A DNA stretch of 64,000 nucleotides from Oceanicoccus sp. (GTDB taxonomy: Bacteria; Pseudomonadota; Gammaproteobacteria; Pseudomonadales; Dasaniaceae). The notes beneath the pieces were generated by a model. The model searched no databases, was not told the origin of the DNA, and saw only the letters and a program-made list of their open reading frames with translations. Position numbers and translations under genes: made by a program. The first letter of the stretch is position 1; each line of letters begins with the position of its first letter. Below are positions 46,796 to 55,547 of the stretch, in pieces. The DNA is taken from assembly GCF_029238675.1 (NCBI RefSeq), contig NZ_JAQWFR010000024.1, positions 1-64,000 of the forward strand, given 5' to 3'.

Positions 46796-47076
46796 GTTAG
46801 CTTTTAACCAGCTTGGCCATTCTGCGGGATAAACTTTCACTTTTCACACATTTAACCTCCAATATCTACTATCTACATTGAAAACATCAGCTATAGTATT
46901 GTTTAGCAAGAGTTTTTTGAATTTGGCCGTTTAATTGCCGCGTTGTATAAAAAATAATCAACTTTAAGTTCGTGAATAATTAACAGCTATCACCTGTAGC
47001 TATTGTGCGGTGTAGGCAGCTTGTGAGATTCTCTATCGCCCTTGATATAGCGGTATTAAAAGCAGTGGAAATAATA
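46796..47076 (+). promoter_or_regulatory. Leader and upstream region of the EPS locus
   Basis: A 281-bp stretch without a gene. It holds the sigma-54 element at 46923-46939 and an A+T-rich leader of about 125 nucleotides. The upstream half (46800-46910) is where an enhancer-binding protein would bind, but I see no clear palindrome there. Confidence 0.5.
46923..46939 (+). promoter_or_regulatory. Sigma-54 promoter of the EPS locus
   Basis: TTGGC-N7-TTGCC, with GG at 46925 and GC at 46937, exactly ten bases between the dinucleotides. This is the -24/-12 spacing of RpoN promoters. Transcription would start near 46950, giving a leader of about 125 nucleotides. XrtA/PEP-CTERM EPS systems are known to be regulated by the PrsK/PrsR two-component pair acting with sigma-54, which supports the call. 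It is read from one site only. Confidence 0.65.
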
Positions 47077-47643
47077 ATGAAAATTAATGAAATGGCAGCT
47101 CGAATTCTAATTTGTTTATGCACATTTTTATTTGCTCATCATGGCTTCGCTGCCCCTTCCTATAAAATCAATCCAGGGGATTTTCTAGCTATTGACGTCT
47201 GGAATGAAGACAGCCTGACCAGAGACGTGGTGGTGTCTCCCGATGGTTATATTAGTTTCCCCCTGGCTGGCTCTATCATGATTGGTGGATCCACAACGCT
47301 TGAAGCTGAAGATGCTGTTTCAGTGGCTCTGGGTAAGTTTTTAAAAGACACGCCAACTGTCACAATTTCAGTGAAGCAGCTAGCTGGCAACAAAATTTAT
47401 ATCATAGGAAAAGTGCTCCGTCCCGGTGAGTATCCTATCAATCGACCTACTGACGTGATGCAGGCACTATCTATAGCGGGTGGGTTAAACACATTTGCAT
47501 CAGAAAATAATATTAAAATTTTGCGCCGTCTTAAAACCGGTGAACAAACAGCGATTTCCTTTGAGTATGGTGAGGTTAAAGCTGGCGAGGACCTGGAAAC
47601 TAATATCGTACTGCAAAGCGGTGACGTTGTCGTCGTGCGATAA
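47077..47643 (+). CDS. Polysaccharide export outer-membrane protein (XrtA-associated)
   Basis: A Wza-family protein that forms the outer-membrane part of the export channel. The 188-residue form has a signal peptide ending HHGFA, a Poly_export domain (about 27-105; INPGDFLAIDVWNEDSLTRD, VSPDGYISFPLAG) and one SLBB-like segment (VIGKVLRPGEYPI). The short length fits the PEP-CTERM/XrtA-associated subfamily. I chose the ATG at 47077, with AGTGGAA upstream; the upstream frame to 47005 lacks a signal. It heads the EPS operon. Confidence 0.9.
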   Translation: MKINEMAARILICLCTFLFAHHGFAAPSYKINPGDFLAIDVWNEDSLTRDVVVSPDGYISFPLAGSIMIGGSTTLEAEDAVSVALGKFLKDTPTVTISVKQLAGNKIYIIGKVLRPGEYPINRPTDVMQALSIAGGLNTFASENNIKILRRLKTGEQTAISFEYGEVKAGEDLETNIVLQSGDVVVVR

Positions 47644-47687
47644 CAAGCTTGTTACCGATAAGAATTTATAAAAAAAACAGAAGCTCA

Positions 47688-49013
47688 ATGGCTAAAAAAT
47701 ATTCTTTGTATATTGTTAATGCATTTTTTTGCACCATAGTATGTTTTTCATCACCGTTATTTTCAGCGCAACTTTTGCTGGAAAGCGATCTGAATGTAGA
47801 GACGGAGTACGATGACAACGCAGGATTAGATGAAAGTTTTAAGGACGAACTTCATGGCGTAAACCTGAAGCCACTGCTTAGAGCGCGCTACGAAGGTGAA
47901 AACTGGTCTACTGCGGCGGATCTTGAGCTCATTTTTTCCGAGTACAACCGAACGGAATATAATAGCGATGATCAAAACTTTCAGTTTTCGAGTAATAGGA
48001 GAGGCGAGCAATATAGTGCGGGGGTTAACGTTTCAATTCTTCGTTCAACTAACAGAAACAGCGAACTGAATGATTCCGGCCGCTTAACCAACGACCGCTA
48101 TGAGCTATTGACTTTAAGCCCTTACTATTTTTATACGGTCAATGAGTCTAACTCATTGGCAATAAACTTTTCGGCCAGTGAAAGAAAATACGAGGCCGAA
48201 AAGTTTGTCGGCTCTGATACATGGAACTCAACAGTTCGCTGGACGCATAACTTGAATGAGAAGGCTCAGTTGTTTTTAGTCTTTAATGTCTCGAATTATG
48301 AGTCTGAAGACCAGACCAGCAGCACCGGCACTTATGTATTTTTTGAGTTAGAGCCGTCCTTAGGTCTGGTGTCGCGGCAGGTAGAACAAAGCTATGTGAT
48401 TGCTACGGAAGGCGAGGGTGTTCAACTGGGCGGCAGCTACCAATTATCAGAACAGTTAAGTATTGAAGGGCTATTTGGTGATGTGGACTACGAAACAGAT
48501 TATGACATTACCGACCCTGAAGATGCATGTAATAACCCGAATTACATCGCTTCACCGACTCTGGAGATTAGCAGGGGTCTATGTGATTTGGAAGGTCAGG
48601 CGTCCAGTACTGAGTCGATATCGTTTGATATTCGCTGGGAAGATGAAAGGGATACTTTTAACTTTGCCTATAGCGCTACTGCCCAGCCAAGTTCAAGAGG
48701 TTATTTATTAGACTCCAGACGTTACAGCCTGGGCTGGAATACTAAGGCATCAGAGACGAGCAGATTTAAAGTTGAAGCCATGTACTCTGAAAACGAAGCT
48801 CTGGATCGTTTTACTTCAGACGCTAGCCAGGAAGTCAGTAATAGAGAATTTACACAGATAAAGCTTGAATATAATAAAGATATACTAGAGCAATGGCGGT
48901 TAAAAATAGGCTATAGCCATCGTGTACAGAAGCAAAGGGGTAAGGACGCTTCCGGTAATATTGTGCGTTTTGAAATAACCTATAAACCTAGACAGCGATC
49001 ATGGTCTTTCTAA
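47688..49013 (+). CDS. Outer-membrane beta-barrel protein of the XrtA EPS system
   Basis: A 441-residue exported protein whose alternating hydrophobic and polar stretches (SLAINFSASERKYEA, FDIRWEDERDTFNFAY, WRLKIGYSHRVQ) indicate a beta-barrel. It resembles the uncharacterised barrel found in PEP-CTERM/XrtA loci (TIGR03016-type). Presumably it partners the export protein to move polymer across the outer membrane. The ATG at 47688 follows a 44-bp gap; a TTG at 47649 would be the upstream alternative. The signal peptide lies around residues 5-28. Confidence 0.78.
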   Translation: MAKKYSLYIVNAFFCTIVCFSSPLFSAQLLLESDLNVETEYDDNAGLDESFKDELHGVNLKPLLRARYEGENWSTAADLELIFSEYNRTEYNSDDQNFQFSSNRRGEQYSAGVNVSILRSTNRNSELNDSGRLTNDRYELLTLSPYYFYTVNESNSLAINFSASERKYEAEKFVGSDTWNSTVRWTHNLNEKAQLFLVFNVSNYESEDQTSSTGTYVFFELEPSLGLVSRQVEQSYVIATEGEGVQLGGSYQLSEQLSIEGLFGDVDYETDYDITDPEDACNNPNYIASPTLEISRGLCDLEGQASSTESISFDIRWEDERDTFNFAYSATAQPSSRGYLLDSRRYSLGWNTKASETSRFKVEAMYSENEALDRFTSDASQEVSNREFTQIKLEYNKDILEQWRLKIGYSHRVQKQRGKDASGNIVRFEITYKPRQRSWSF

Positions 49014-49036
49014 GATCCAATTAGAGAAAAAGAAAT

Positions 49037-50800
49037 ATGAATACGGCAGTTGATTTTGAGGAAGAGACTAAAAGCGTTGGCGATTATGTCAAGCTATTTA
49101 AGCGGCGCAAAAAGCAAATGCTTGTGCCCGCGTCAATGGTATTTTCAATTGCTGTGGCAATAGCACTTTTATTGCCCTCTACTTATAAATCTTCAGCGAC
49201 TATTCTGATCGAGGCACAGCAGATACCGACCGATTTGGTAACTTCCACAGTAACAACCTATGCTGCTCAGCAAATCCAAACAATCAAAGCGCGGATTATG
49301 ACAATGAAAAATATTATGGGGCTGGTTGAGACCCATAAATTATTCAGCGAAGCTGATTTAAAAGCCAAAGGTGCCAGTGAAATAGTTCATGAATTTACTA
49401 AACGGGTGGGGCTGGATGTTATTAGTGCGGGCGTACTTGATTCAAATGGTCGAAAAGCAGAAGCTACCATTGCGTTTTCCCTCAGCTTTGAGCATTCATC
49501 GCCCACAAAAGCACAAAAAGTTGCCAACGAAATGGTAAGCCTGTACCTGAATGAAAACCTGCGAGCAAGGGCCGAGCAGTCATCAAGCACCTCCGCATTT
49601 TTACAACAGGAAGTGGATAGCCTGGCAAATAAATTGGAAACCCAGGAAGGCAATTTAGCAACCTTTAAACAGGATAATAAAGACAACCTGCCAGCGTTAT
49701 TTCAATATAATTTAAAAGTTGTTGAGCGTACCAGCAATGATGTTGGTGCCTTGGATATGCGAAAGCAAGATCTTCAAAAGGCATTAATTAGATTAGAATC
49801 AGATTTAAGCTTAATCAGCCCCTATACCCCCTCGGTTTTGCCAACGGGAGAAAGGGTTTTAAGCGAGCAGGACAGGCTAAAAGCACTACGCGCCAGATAT
49901 AGCCAAAATTCTGCGCTCTACAGTGACAGCCACCCCACGGTTGTGCGCAATAAAAGAGAAATTGAAGCGCTGGAAAAAAAGCTGGGTATTGTTGCTGAAG
50001 ATAATGATGTCTACCTTAAAGAGCTAAGAGAACAAGAAGAAACCCTAAAAGCTCTTAAAGATAAATATACCGATGAGCATCCCAAAGTGACTACACAGGA
50101 ACAAGTAGTAGCAGCGCTGCAAGAAAAGATTGCCGCTTTACCGGCTGCTACAGAGTCCCAGGCACCGGTGCAGGACCCGGACAACCCATCCTACTTAATG
50201 CTTAATGGACAGGTAGAATCTGCAAAATTGGAGTTGGAACTCTTAGATGAGAAGCGCGCCTCCCTGATTGCAAAAAAAGGTAAATATGAACGCTTTGCTG
50301 TAAACGCGCCCCTGATTGAGAAAGAATATAATGAGATGGTGCGTGACCTGGATAACACGCGGATTAAATATCAAGAAATAAAAGCCAAGCAGATGACAGC
50401 GGAGCTGGCAAAAACACTGGAACAGGGCCGCAAGGGTGAGCGCTTCACGCTGATTGACCCGCCGGAAATTCCACAAAAGCCAGTAAGCCCTAATCGACCG
50501 GCAATTATGTTTATGGGCTTTGTACTGGCCGCTGTTACGGGTGTGGTCACTGCCATTTTTGCCGAGGCCCTATCGTCCCGAGTATGGGGTGCGCGAACCT
50601 TGGTTGGCATAACCGGTATGCAGCCATTAGTAGAAATACCTTACTTACAAATAGACAGTGAAATTAAAAAAGGCTTAAACAAAAAATATATTATTGCCGG
50701 GGCTATGCTGTTTATCGTGATCGCAGGGGCCGCTATAATCCATTTCTTTGTGACACCATTAGATGTCCTTTGGTTTAAGTCATTGCGAAGAATGCCTTAA
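49037..50800 (+). CDS. Chain-length determinant protein (Wzz/GumC-like, XrtA-associated)
   Basis: A 587-residue polysaccharide co-polymerase. An N-terminal helix (about 32-52) and a C-terminal helix pair (about 490-515 and 553-575) flank a long periplasmic coiled-coil region (about 170-470; for example QEVDSLANKLETQEGNLATFKQ). It sets chain length with the tyrosine kinase-type partner encoded next. The 587-residue size and the order match XrtA loci. Confidence 0.9.
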   Translation: MNTAVDFEEETKSVGDYVKLFKRRKKQMLVPASMVFSIAVAIALLLPSTYKSSATILIEAQQIPTDLVTSTVTTYAAQQIQTIKARIMTMKNIMGLVETHKLFSEADLKAKGASEIVHEFTKRVGLDVISAGVLDSNGRKAEATIAFSLSFEHSSPTKAQKVANEMVSLYLNENLRARAEQSSSTSAFLQQEVDSLANKLETQEGNLATFKQDNKDNLPALFQYNLKVVERTSNDVGALDMRKQDLQKALIRLESDLSLISPYTPSVLPTGERVLSEQDRLKALRARYSQNSALYSDSHPTVVRNKREIEALEKKLGIVAEDNDVYLKELREQEETLKALKDKYTDEHPKVTTQEQVVAALQEKIAALPAATESQAPVQDPDNPSYLMLNGQVESAKLELELLDEKRASLIAKKGKYERFAVNAPLIEKEYNEMVRDLDNTRIKYQEIKAKQMTAELAKTLEQGRKGERFTLIDPPEIPQKPVSPNRPAIMFMGFVLAAVTGVVTAIFAEALSSRVWGARTLVGITGMQPLVEIPYLQIDSEIKKGLNKKYIIAGAMLFIVIAGAAIIHFFVTPLDVLWFKSLRRMP

Positions 50801-50850
50801 ATTACTCACTAGACTTTAACCAATAGATATCAGAAGACAAGGTTCTCAGC

Positions 50851-51666
50851 ATGGACTACATACAACAAGCAATTGACAAGGCTCGAAATGAGCGTCAAGG
50901 AAAAATCGGCAACGCAGCCGAGAATTCCGCGCCCGAAGCAAACCCATCCGCAGGGCCCTTGGCACCTGCGGTTACTGGCGTGCCGGAAGAAATTAATTAC
51001 ACCAAAACACGCCAGGTTAAACTATCGGATGATGTATTAAGGAATAACCGTATTATTGCTGGCTTTGATTTTGACCAGCGCGCGGAGGCCTACCGCCAAT
51101 TAAGAACACAGGTGCTACAAAAAATTCGTGCTAACGACTGGAAAACCATTGCGGTCACCAGCCCTAATGAAAGCGCTGGAAAATCAATAACCGCCCTGAA
51201 CCTGGCCATCAGCCTTTCTAAAGAAGTTAACCAAACCGTGCTGTTAGTGGATATGGATTTGCGTAATCCCTGCCTGCTTGAGCTATTAGGCCTGGAGGCA
51301 GAGGCAGGCATAGTTGATCATTTAAAAGGTGAAGTTTCTGTTGCTGATATAATGGTTAATCCCGGTTTTGAGCGCTTAGTTATTTTACCAGGTAAAGCGG
51401 ACCCTCATTACAGTTCTGAAATGCTTTCTTCGCCGCCAATGAAAGAGCTGCTGCATGACCTGACATCTCGCTATGAATCCAGAATCATTGTATTTGATTT
51501 GCCAGCATTATTAGTTAACGATGATGCGCTGGTATTTACCCCGGTTGTCGATGCCTCCTTATTGGTGATTGAAGATGGTGGTAGCAGTGAAGAAGACATC
51601 AAAAGATCTTTGCAGTTATTAGAGGGTACCGAGCTTTTGGGCACAGTGCTAAATAAAGCGGAATAA
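50851..51666 (+). CDS. Cytoplasmic tyrosine-kinase-type ATPase (CpsD/Wzc-like, XrtA-associated)
   Basis: A 271-residue BY-kinase-type P-loop protein that regulates the chain-length determinant. Walker A NESAGKS lies in SPNESAGKSITAL (104-116) and Walker A' is LLVDMDLRNP (131-140). The usual C-terminal tyrosine cluster is absent: the protein ends in LNKAE with no run of tyrosines. Phosphorylation of that tail may therefore not operate, or the substrate lies elsewhere. It follows the co-polymerase gene by 50 bp. Confidence 0.85.
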   Translation: MDYIQQAIDKARNERQGKIGNAAENSAPEANPSAGPLAPAVTGVPEEINYTKTRQVKLSDDVLRNNRIIAGFDFDQRAEAYRQLRTQVLQKIRANDWKTIAVTSPNESAGKSITALNLAISLSKEVNQTVLLVDMDLRNPCLLELLGLEAEAGIVDHLKGEVSVADIMVNPGFERLVILPGKADPHYSSEMLSSPPMKELLHDLTSRYESRIIVFDLPALLVNDDALVFTPVVDASLLVIEDGGSSEEDIKRSLQLLEGTELLGTVLNKAE

Positions 51667-51675
51667 ACACAGCTC

Positions 51676-52578
51676 ATGTATACACAACACTTCGGTCTTA
51701 GCGACAAGCCCTTTAATTTAATTCCGGATCCCGATTATTTATATTTTTCATCAAAGCATAAAATAGGTTTAAGCCTGTTGGAATATGGTTTGATGGAAAC
51801 CGCCGCGGGCCTTACGGTGATAACCGGGGAGGTGGGCGCAGGCAAGACCACCTTAATCAGAAAGCTAATGCGGCGCATTGACTATACAGCGCTAACCGTA
51901 GGTATTATTAATAATACCAGTACCTTTCACGAAGGTTTAATTAGCTGGGTTGTTTCCGCCTTTAACATACCTCACGAAGAAAAAGATAACATTGCCCTCT
52001 ACAGAGAGTTTCAGAAGTTTTTAATCGCAGAGTATGCCGCGGGCAGACGCTGCGTACTGATCGTAGATGAAGCACAAAATTTAAGTGGTAAGGCACTCGA
52101 AGAGCTTCGGATGCTAACCAATATCAATGCTGATAGAGACCAGTTATTGCAAATTGTGCTGGTGGGCCAGCCCGAGTTACTAGACGTGTTATCAAAGCCG
52201 GAATATGCACAAATTGCTCAACGTGTGTCTGTAGAGTATCACCTGGAGCCTCTCGATTTTGAAGAGGTTTACGGCTACATCCAGCATCGACTGGAAGTTG
52301 CTGGCGGTGCAGATGATATTTTTACTAAGCAGGCAGTGAAGGCCATTTACTATTTCAGTGGTGGCGTGCCACGCCTGGTTAATACCCTGTGTGATTATTG
52401 TTTAGTTCATGCCTATGCTTTGGGCAGTGTTGAAGTTGATTTTACCTTGGCGATGGAAGTAAGAAAGGGCCGCAAAGTAGGTGGTGTAAACAGACAGGTA
52501 AAAAATGTTGAGTCTGTTGAACAGGTACGGCAGGATCTTATCGCCGAGACAGGTATAGATTTAAAAGCTTTGACTTAA
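51676..52578 (+). CDS. XrtA-associated AAA-type ATPase (ExeA-like)
   Basis: A 300-residue ATPase with Walker A GEVGAGKTT (51-59), Walker B VLIVDEAQNL (127-136) and a sensor-like VLVGQPEL. The N-terminal MYTQHFGLSDKPFNLIPDP is the common start of ExeA/GspA-type ATPases and of the TIGR03015 family found in PEP-CTERM loci. It probably energises or regulates export, but its partner is unknown. Ten bases separate it from the kinase. Confidence 0.88.
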   Translation: MYTQHFGLSDKPFNLIPDPDYLYFSSKHKIGLSLLEYGLMETAAGLTVITGEVGAGKTTLIRKLMRRIDYTALTVGIINNTSTFHEGLISWVVSAFNIPHEEKDNIALYREFQKFLIAEYAAGRRCVLIVDEAQNLSGKALEELRMLTNINADRDQLLQIVLVGQPELLDVLSKPEYAQIAQRVSVEYHLEPLDFEEVYGYIQHRLEVAGGADDIFTKQAVKAIYYFSGGVPRLVNTLCDYCLVHAYALGSVEVDFTLAMEVRKGRKVGGVNRQVKNVESVEQVRQDLIAETGIDLKALT

Positions 52579-52618
52579 ATAAGCTTTCTCTAACCTGTTG
52601 ATGCAATAACAATAAAAA

Positions 52619-52644
52619 TTAGCAGTACAATTTAGCAGTACAAT
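52619..52644 (+). repeat. Tandem 13-bp duplication at a start codon
   Basis: TTAGCAGTACAAT occurs twice without a gap (52619-52631 and 52632-52644). The end of the second copy plus the next base forms the ATG of the deacetylase gene at 52643. No ribosome site lies in the repeat. Confidence 0.8.
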
Positions 52645-53479
52645 GATAGGCCGCGTTATAGGTGTATTTGTGAGTATAACAAGAATTACAAAAGGCATAA
52701 AAAGACGGCTAAAAAATAATAAAGCCAATAAACTATGTCGTCTGCAAAAAAACCCATTAGCAACAATCAATAAAACGGTGGTAACTACGTTTTATGATTT
52801 TGAAGCTGACTATGCCGGAACGGGCAAGCAGCAACCTTGCTTTGCAACCGTAGCCAGAATTTTAGATATAGAAAAAAAACACGGTATACACTCAACCTAT
52901 AACACCGTGGCAAAACTGGCCCATGATATTCCAGATATAGTGAAAGAAATTCATCATAGGGGCCATGAAATCGCCAGTCACTCTTATGATCACACCGTGC
53001 TGCTTCCCCTGAGCCGGCAACAAAAAAAACATAATGTTGAGAGCGCCAAGCAAATGTTTGATGCTCTAGGCTATTCCAATATTGGTCATAGAAGCCCACA
53101 GTCTGCCTGGGACTTCACTTTGGTTAAGCAATTGAGTGAAAACAACTATCGTTGGAATGCAGAGAACGGCAGTGAACCATACCCATATATCATTCACCAA
53201 ACCGAGACCAACAAGCTATGGCGAATGCCAGTACGCGATGATGATTGGTACTATGTCAGGGATAAAATGCAGCCCAAACAAGTATTACAAAAATGGATAT
53301 CGCTGGTTCAACAGGCCAGGGAAACGCAATCCTATACGGCAATAGGGTTTCATCCCTGGCTACAAGCTTCCGAAGACAAGTTGGTGGTATTGGAAGAGTT
53401 CTTTGCATGGCTGGCTGGGCAGGATGATATCGCTGTGATGCCTTTTGGTGAGGTGGTAAACGCTATGGAGAGCCAATGA
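52643..53479 (+). CDS. Polysaccharide deacetylase family protein
   Basis: A 278-residue NodB-homology protein. The first metal motif is TTFYDFEADY (49-58), with Asp52 and the acidic partner, and the second is the HSYDH block at 113-117. Later GHRSPQSAWD matches motif 3. It should remove acetyl groups from the growing or finished polysaccharide. Its N-terminus is very basic (TRITKGIKRRLKNNKANK), not a classic signal peptide, so localisation is uncertain. A GTG near 52667 is another possible start. It overlaps the next gene by four bases. Confidence 0.8.
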   Translation: MIGRVIGVFVSITRITKGIKRRLKNNKANKLCRLQKNPLATINKTVVTTFYDFEADYAGTGKQQPCFATVARILDIEKKHGIHSTYNTVAKLAHDIPDIVKEIHHRGHEIASHSYDHTVLLPLSRQQKKHNVESAKQMFDALGYSNIGHRSPQSAWDFTLVKQLSENNYRWNAENGSEPYPYIIHQTETNKLWRMPVRDDDWYYVRDKMQPKQVLQKWISLVQQARETQSYTAIGFHPWLQASEDKLVVLEEFFAWLAGQDDIAVMPFGEVVNAMESQ

Positions 53480-54354
53480 ACATTGTGCAGTCTCGAATAG
53501 CGCGAATTAGGCAGGCCTACCACTGGTGGGAGCTAGATCGGCTAAATGATTTCTCCTGGCATTTTCAGGGCGGCCGGGAGCATTTTAAAAAAGAATTTAA
53601 AGAGATCGTAAGCTCCCATAAGTGGGTATTTATTGTTGGCTGTAATAACTCGGGCACTAGTATTTTACAAAGAATGCTTGGGCGTGTCGGCAGTGTCTCT
53701 ACTTTCAAAAAAGAAGGGCAGCGTTATACGCAAGTATTGCCCCGAGCCTATAGACGAGGCTATGAGCGTGTATACATGGAATATGCTGACGCTCTAAAGA
53801 TGAAGGGCAGCGTCGAGCAAAATGGACCTCGTTTGGTTCACGACTGGACGCGGCATTTACCTCAGCCCTTATCGGATATCATTTTGGAAAAAACGCCAGC
53901 CAACGCAACACGTATGCAGTGGCTGCAGGAGTGTTTTCCGAATAGCCGTTTTATTGGTTTGGTAAGAAATGGTTATGCGGTGAGTGAAGGTATTAATAGA
54001 AAGTCACATAAAAGTTTCTCAAGAGCTGCAGACCAGTGGCAACATGCCAATAAAGTGCTGCTAGAGAATTCGAAAAATGTTGATCACTATAGGCAGTTTC
54101 ACTATGAAGACATCGTCGAAGACCCGGGTGCTGCGGTATCGGCCTTAGCGGCATTTGTCGGGGCAGAGGGCGCGGATATATCGGATGTGGCAACGGCCAG
54201 TTATGACTTGCCTAACGTGCGAGGCGATACGCCAATGGGTTTAAGAAACCTTAATCAGGATAGCTTTGGCCGCCTTACCCAGCAGCACATTGACATTATC
54301 TACCAACATGCTGGTGAACTGCTAGATCACTATAACTATGACCTCAATCGGTAA
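53476..54354 (+). CDS. Sulfotransferase family protein
   Basis: Probably transfers sulfate from PAPS to the polysaccharide. The 292-residue protein has a 5'-phosphosulfate-binding loop variant VGCNNSGTSILQRML (54-68), LEKTPANATRMQW, and the 3'-phosphate-binding strand FIGLVRNGYAVSEG. The P-loop is unusual (GCNNSGTS rather than GxPRSGTT) but conserved in position. Its ATG overlaps the deacetylase stop by four bases. Confidence 0.82.
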   Translation: MNIVQSRIARIRQAYHWWELDRLNDFSWHFQGGREHFKKEFKEIVSSHKWVFIVGCNNSGTSILQRMLGRVGSVSTFKKEGQRYTQVLPRAYRRGYERVYMEYADALKMKGSVEQNGPRLVHDWTRHLPQPLSDIILEKTPANATRMQWLQECFPNSRFIGLVRNGYAVSEGINRKSHKSFSRAADQWQHANKVLLENSKNVDHYRQFHYEDIVEDPGAAVSALAAFVGAEGADISDVATASYDLPNVRGDTPMGLRNLNQDSFGRLTQQHIDIIYQHAGELLDHYNYDLNR

Positions 54355-54362
54355 TTAATAGC

Positions 54363-55544
54363 ATGCGCTGGGCCTATATAAAAAATGGCGATGTGGTGTC
54401 GCAGTTAGAAAGAGTGGATGCCGACGATGCCAAAGATATCGACGGTGGTCCCGATGCTTTCCTGGTTGATTTTCTAACAGAGAATAAAGGTCAGCCGATA
54501 TTTTTATTATCCTGTGGATCCAGGGATGAAAGCTATCAAACCGACACTATTGATGCGCGAGTCAAGCGTGTAACGGGGCCAGCCCTGAGCAATGTAAAAA
54601 AATTGTTATTGCAACTGCAGTTGATTACTTCAAGTTTTAGCGAAATTAAACGTTTTTCCCCCGATAGAATTATTTGCGGAAGAATTGGACCTTTGCTATG
54701 GGTTTGTTTTGTGTTGTCAAAACTCTATTCCATTCCGCTCATTCACTCCAGGCATAATAGCGTTGATGAACATAATTCGAGTTGGCCAAGAAAGCTATTG
54801 ATGGCCATTGACTCATTGCTATTAAAGCGCATAGAGGGTGTGATTTGTCATGGTCCTTATTTAAAAGACCAAATGATTAATCGTGCAGGTGTACAGCCCA
54901 GCAAAGTGGTAGAGTTTGATGTGGGTTATCAAAGCTATTTAAATTCTCCGGAACAAAGCGTTGACAGTAAGCTGCCCCCAAACCCAAACGCCAGATACCT
55001 GTTTTTTATTGGCAGGGTATCCGCGATAAAAGGTATTTTTGATTTATTGGATGCCCTGGAGGCCTTATTATTAAAGCACTCCGATATTTACCTCGTAGTG
55101 GTTGGCAAAGGCGAACATTCAAGTCGATTGGATCAAGAGGTGGCTCGGAGAAATCTTGATGACCGAGTTATAAGGTTGGGTTTTTGTCCGACCCAGGAAA
55201 TATCTTCATTATTAAAGCAGGCTCATTTATTAATAACCCCTACCAGAAAAGAATTCCCAGAGGGACGTTGCATGGTAGTGATGGAGGGCTTGGTTATGGG
55301 TGTGCCAGTGATTGCCCCAAATTACGGGCCGTTTCCCTTTTTGGTCAAAGACGATACTAACGGAATACTGTATGAGCCTAACTCAACACAACAGTTACAG
55401 GCGGGAATTGATGCCCTGTTGACGGATGACAAGCAATATAAACGGTTAGCTGAAGGGGCGCATCAATCGGGTCAGTCACTATTGGAACCTGAGTTGAGAT
55501 TTTCTCAGGCCGCTAATACTTTATTTGATCAGCTGGGGGCATAG
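54363..55544 (+). CDS. Glycosyltransferase, GT4 family
   Basis: A 393-residue GT-B fold transferase. The C-terminal domain has YLFFIGRVSAIKGIFDLLDAL (about 215-235) and the late acidic block PEGRCMVVMEGLVMGVPVIA, with the EX7E-type glutamates. The N-terminal acceptor domain is less conserved. Substrate unknown. It is eight bases from the sulfotransferase before and three from the one after. Confidence 0.85.
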   Translation: MRWAYIKNGDVVSQLERVDADDAKDIDGGPDAFLVDFLTENKGQPIFLLSCGSRDESYQTDTIDARVKRVTGPALSNVKKLLLQLQLITSSFSEIKRFSPDRIICGRIGPLLWVCFVLSKLYSIPLIHSRHNSVDEHNSSWPRKLLMAIDSLLLKRIEGVICHGPYLKDQMINRAGVQPSKVVEFDVGYQSYLNSPEQSVDSKLPPNPNARYLFFIGRVSAIKGIFDLLDALEALLLKHSDIYLVVVGKGEHSSRLDQEVARRNLDDRVIRLGFCPTQEISSLLKQAHLLITPTRKEFPEGRCMVVMEGLVMGVPVIAPNYGPFPFLVKDDTNGILYEPNSTQQLQAGIDALLTDDKQYKRLAEGAHQSGQSLLEPELRFSQAANTLFDQLGA

Positions 55545-55547
55545 CAG

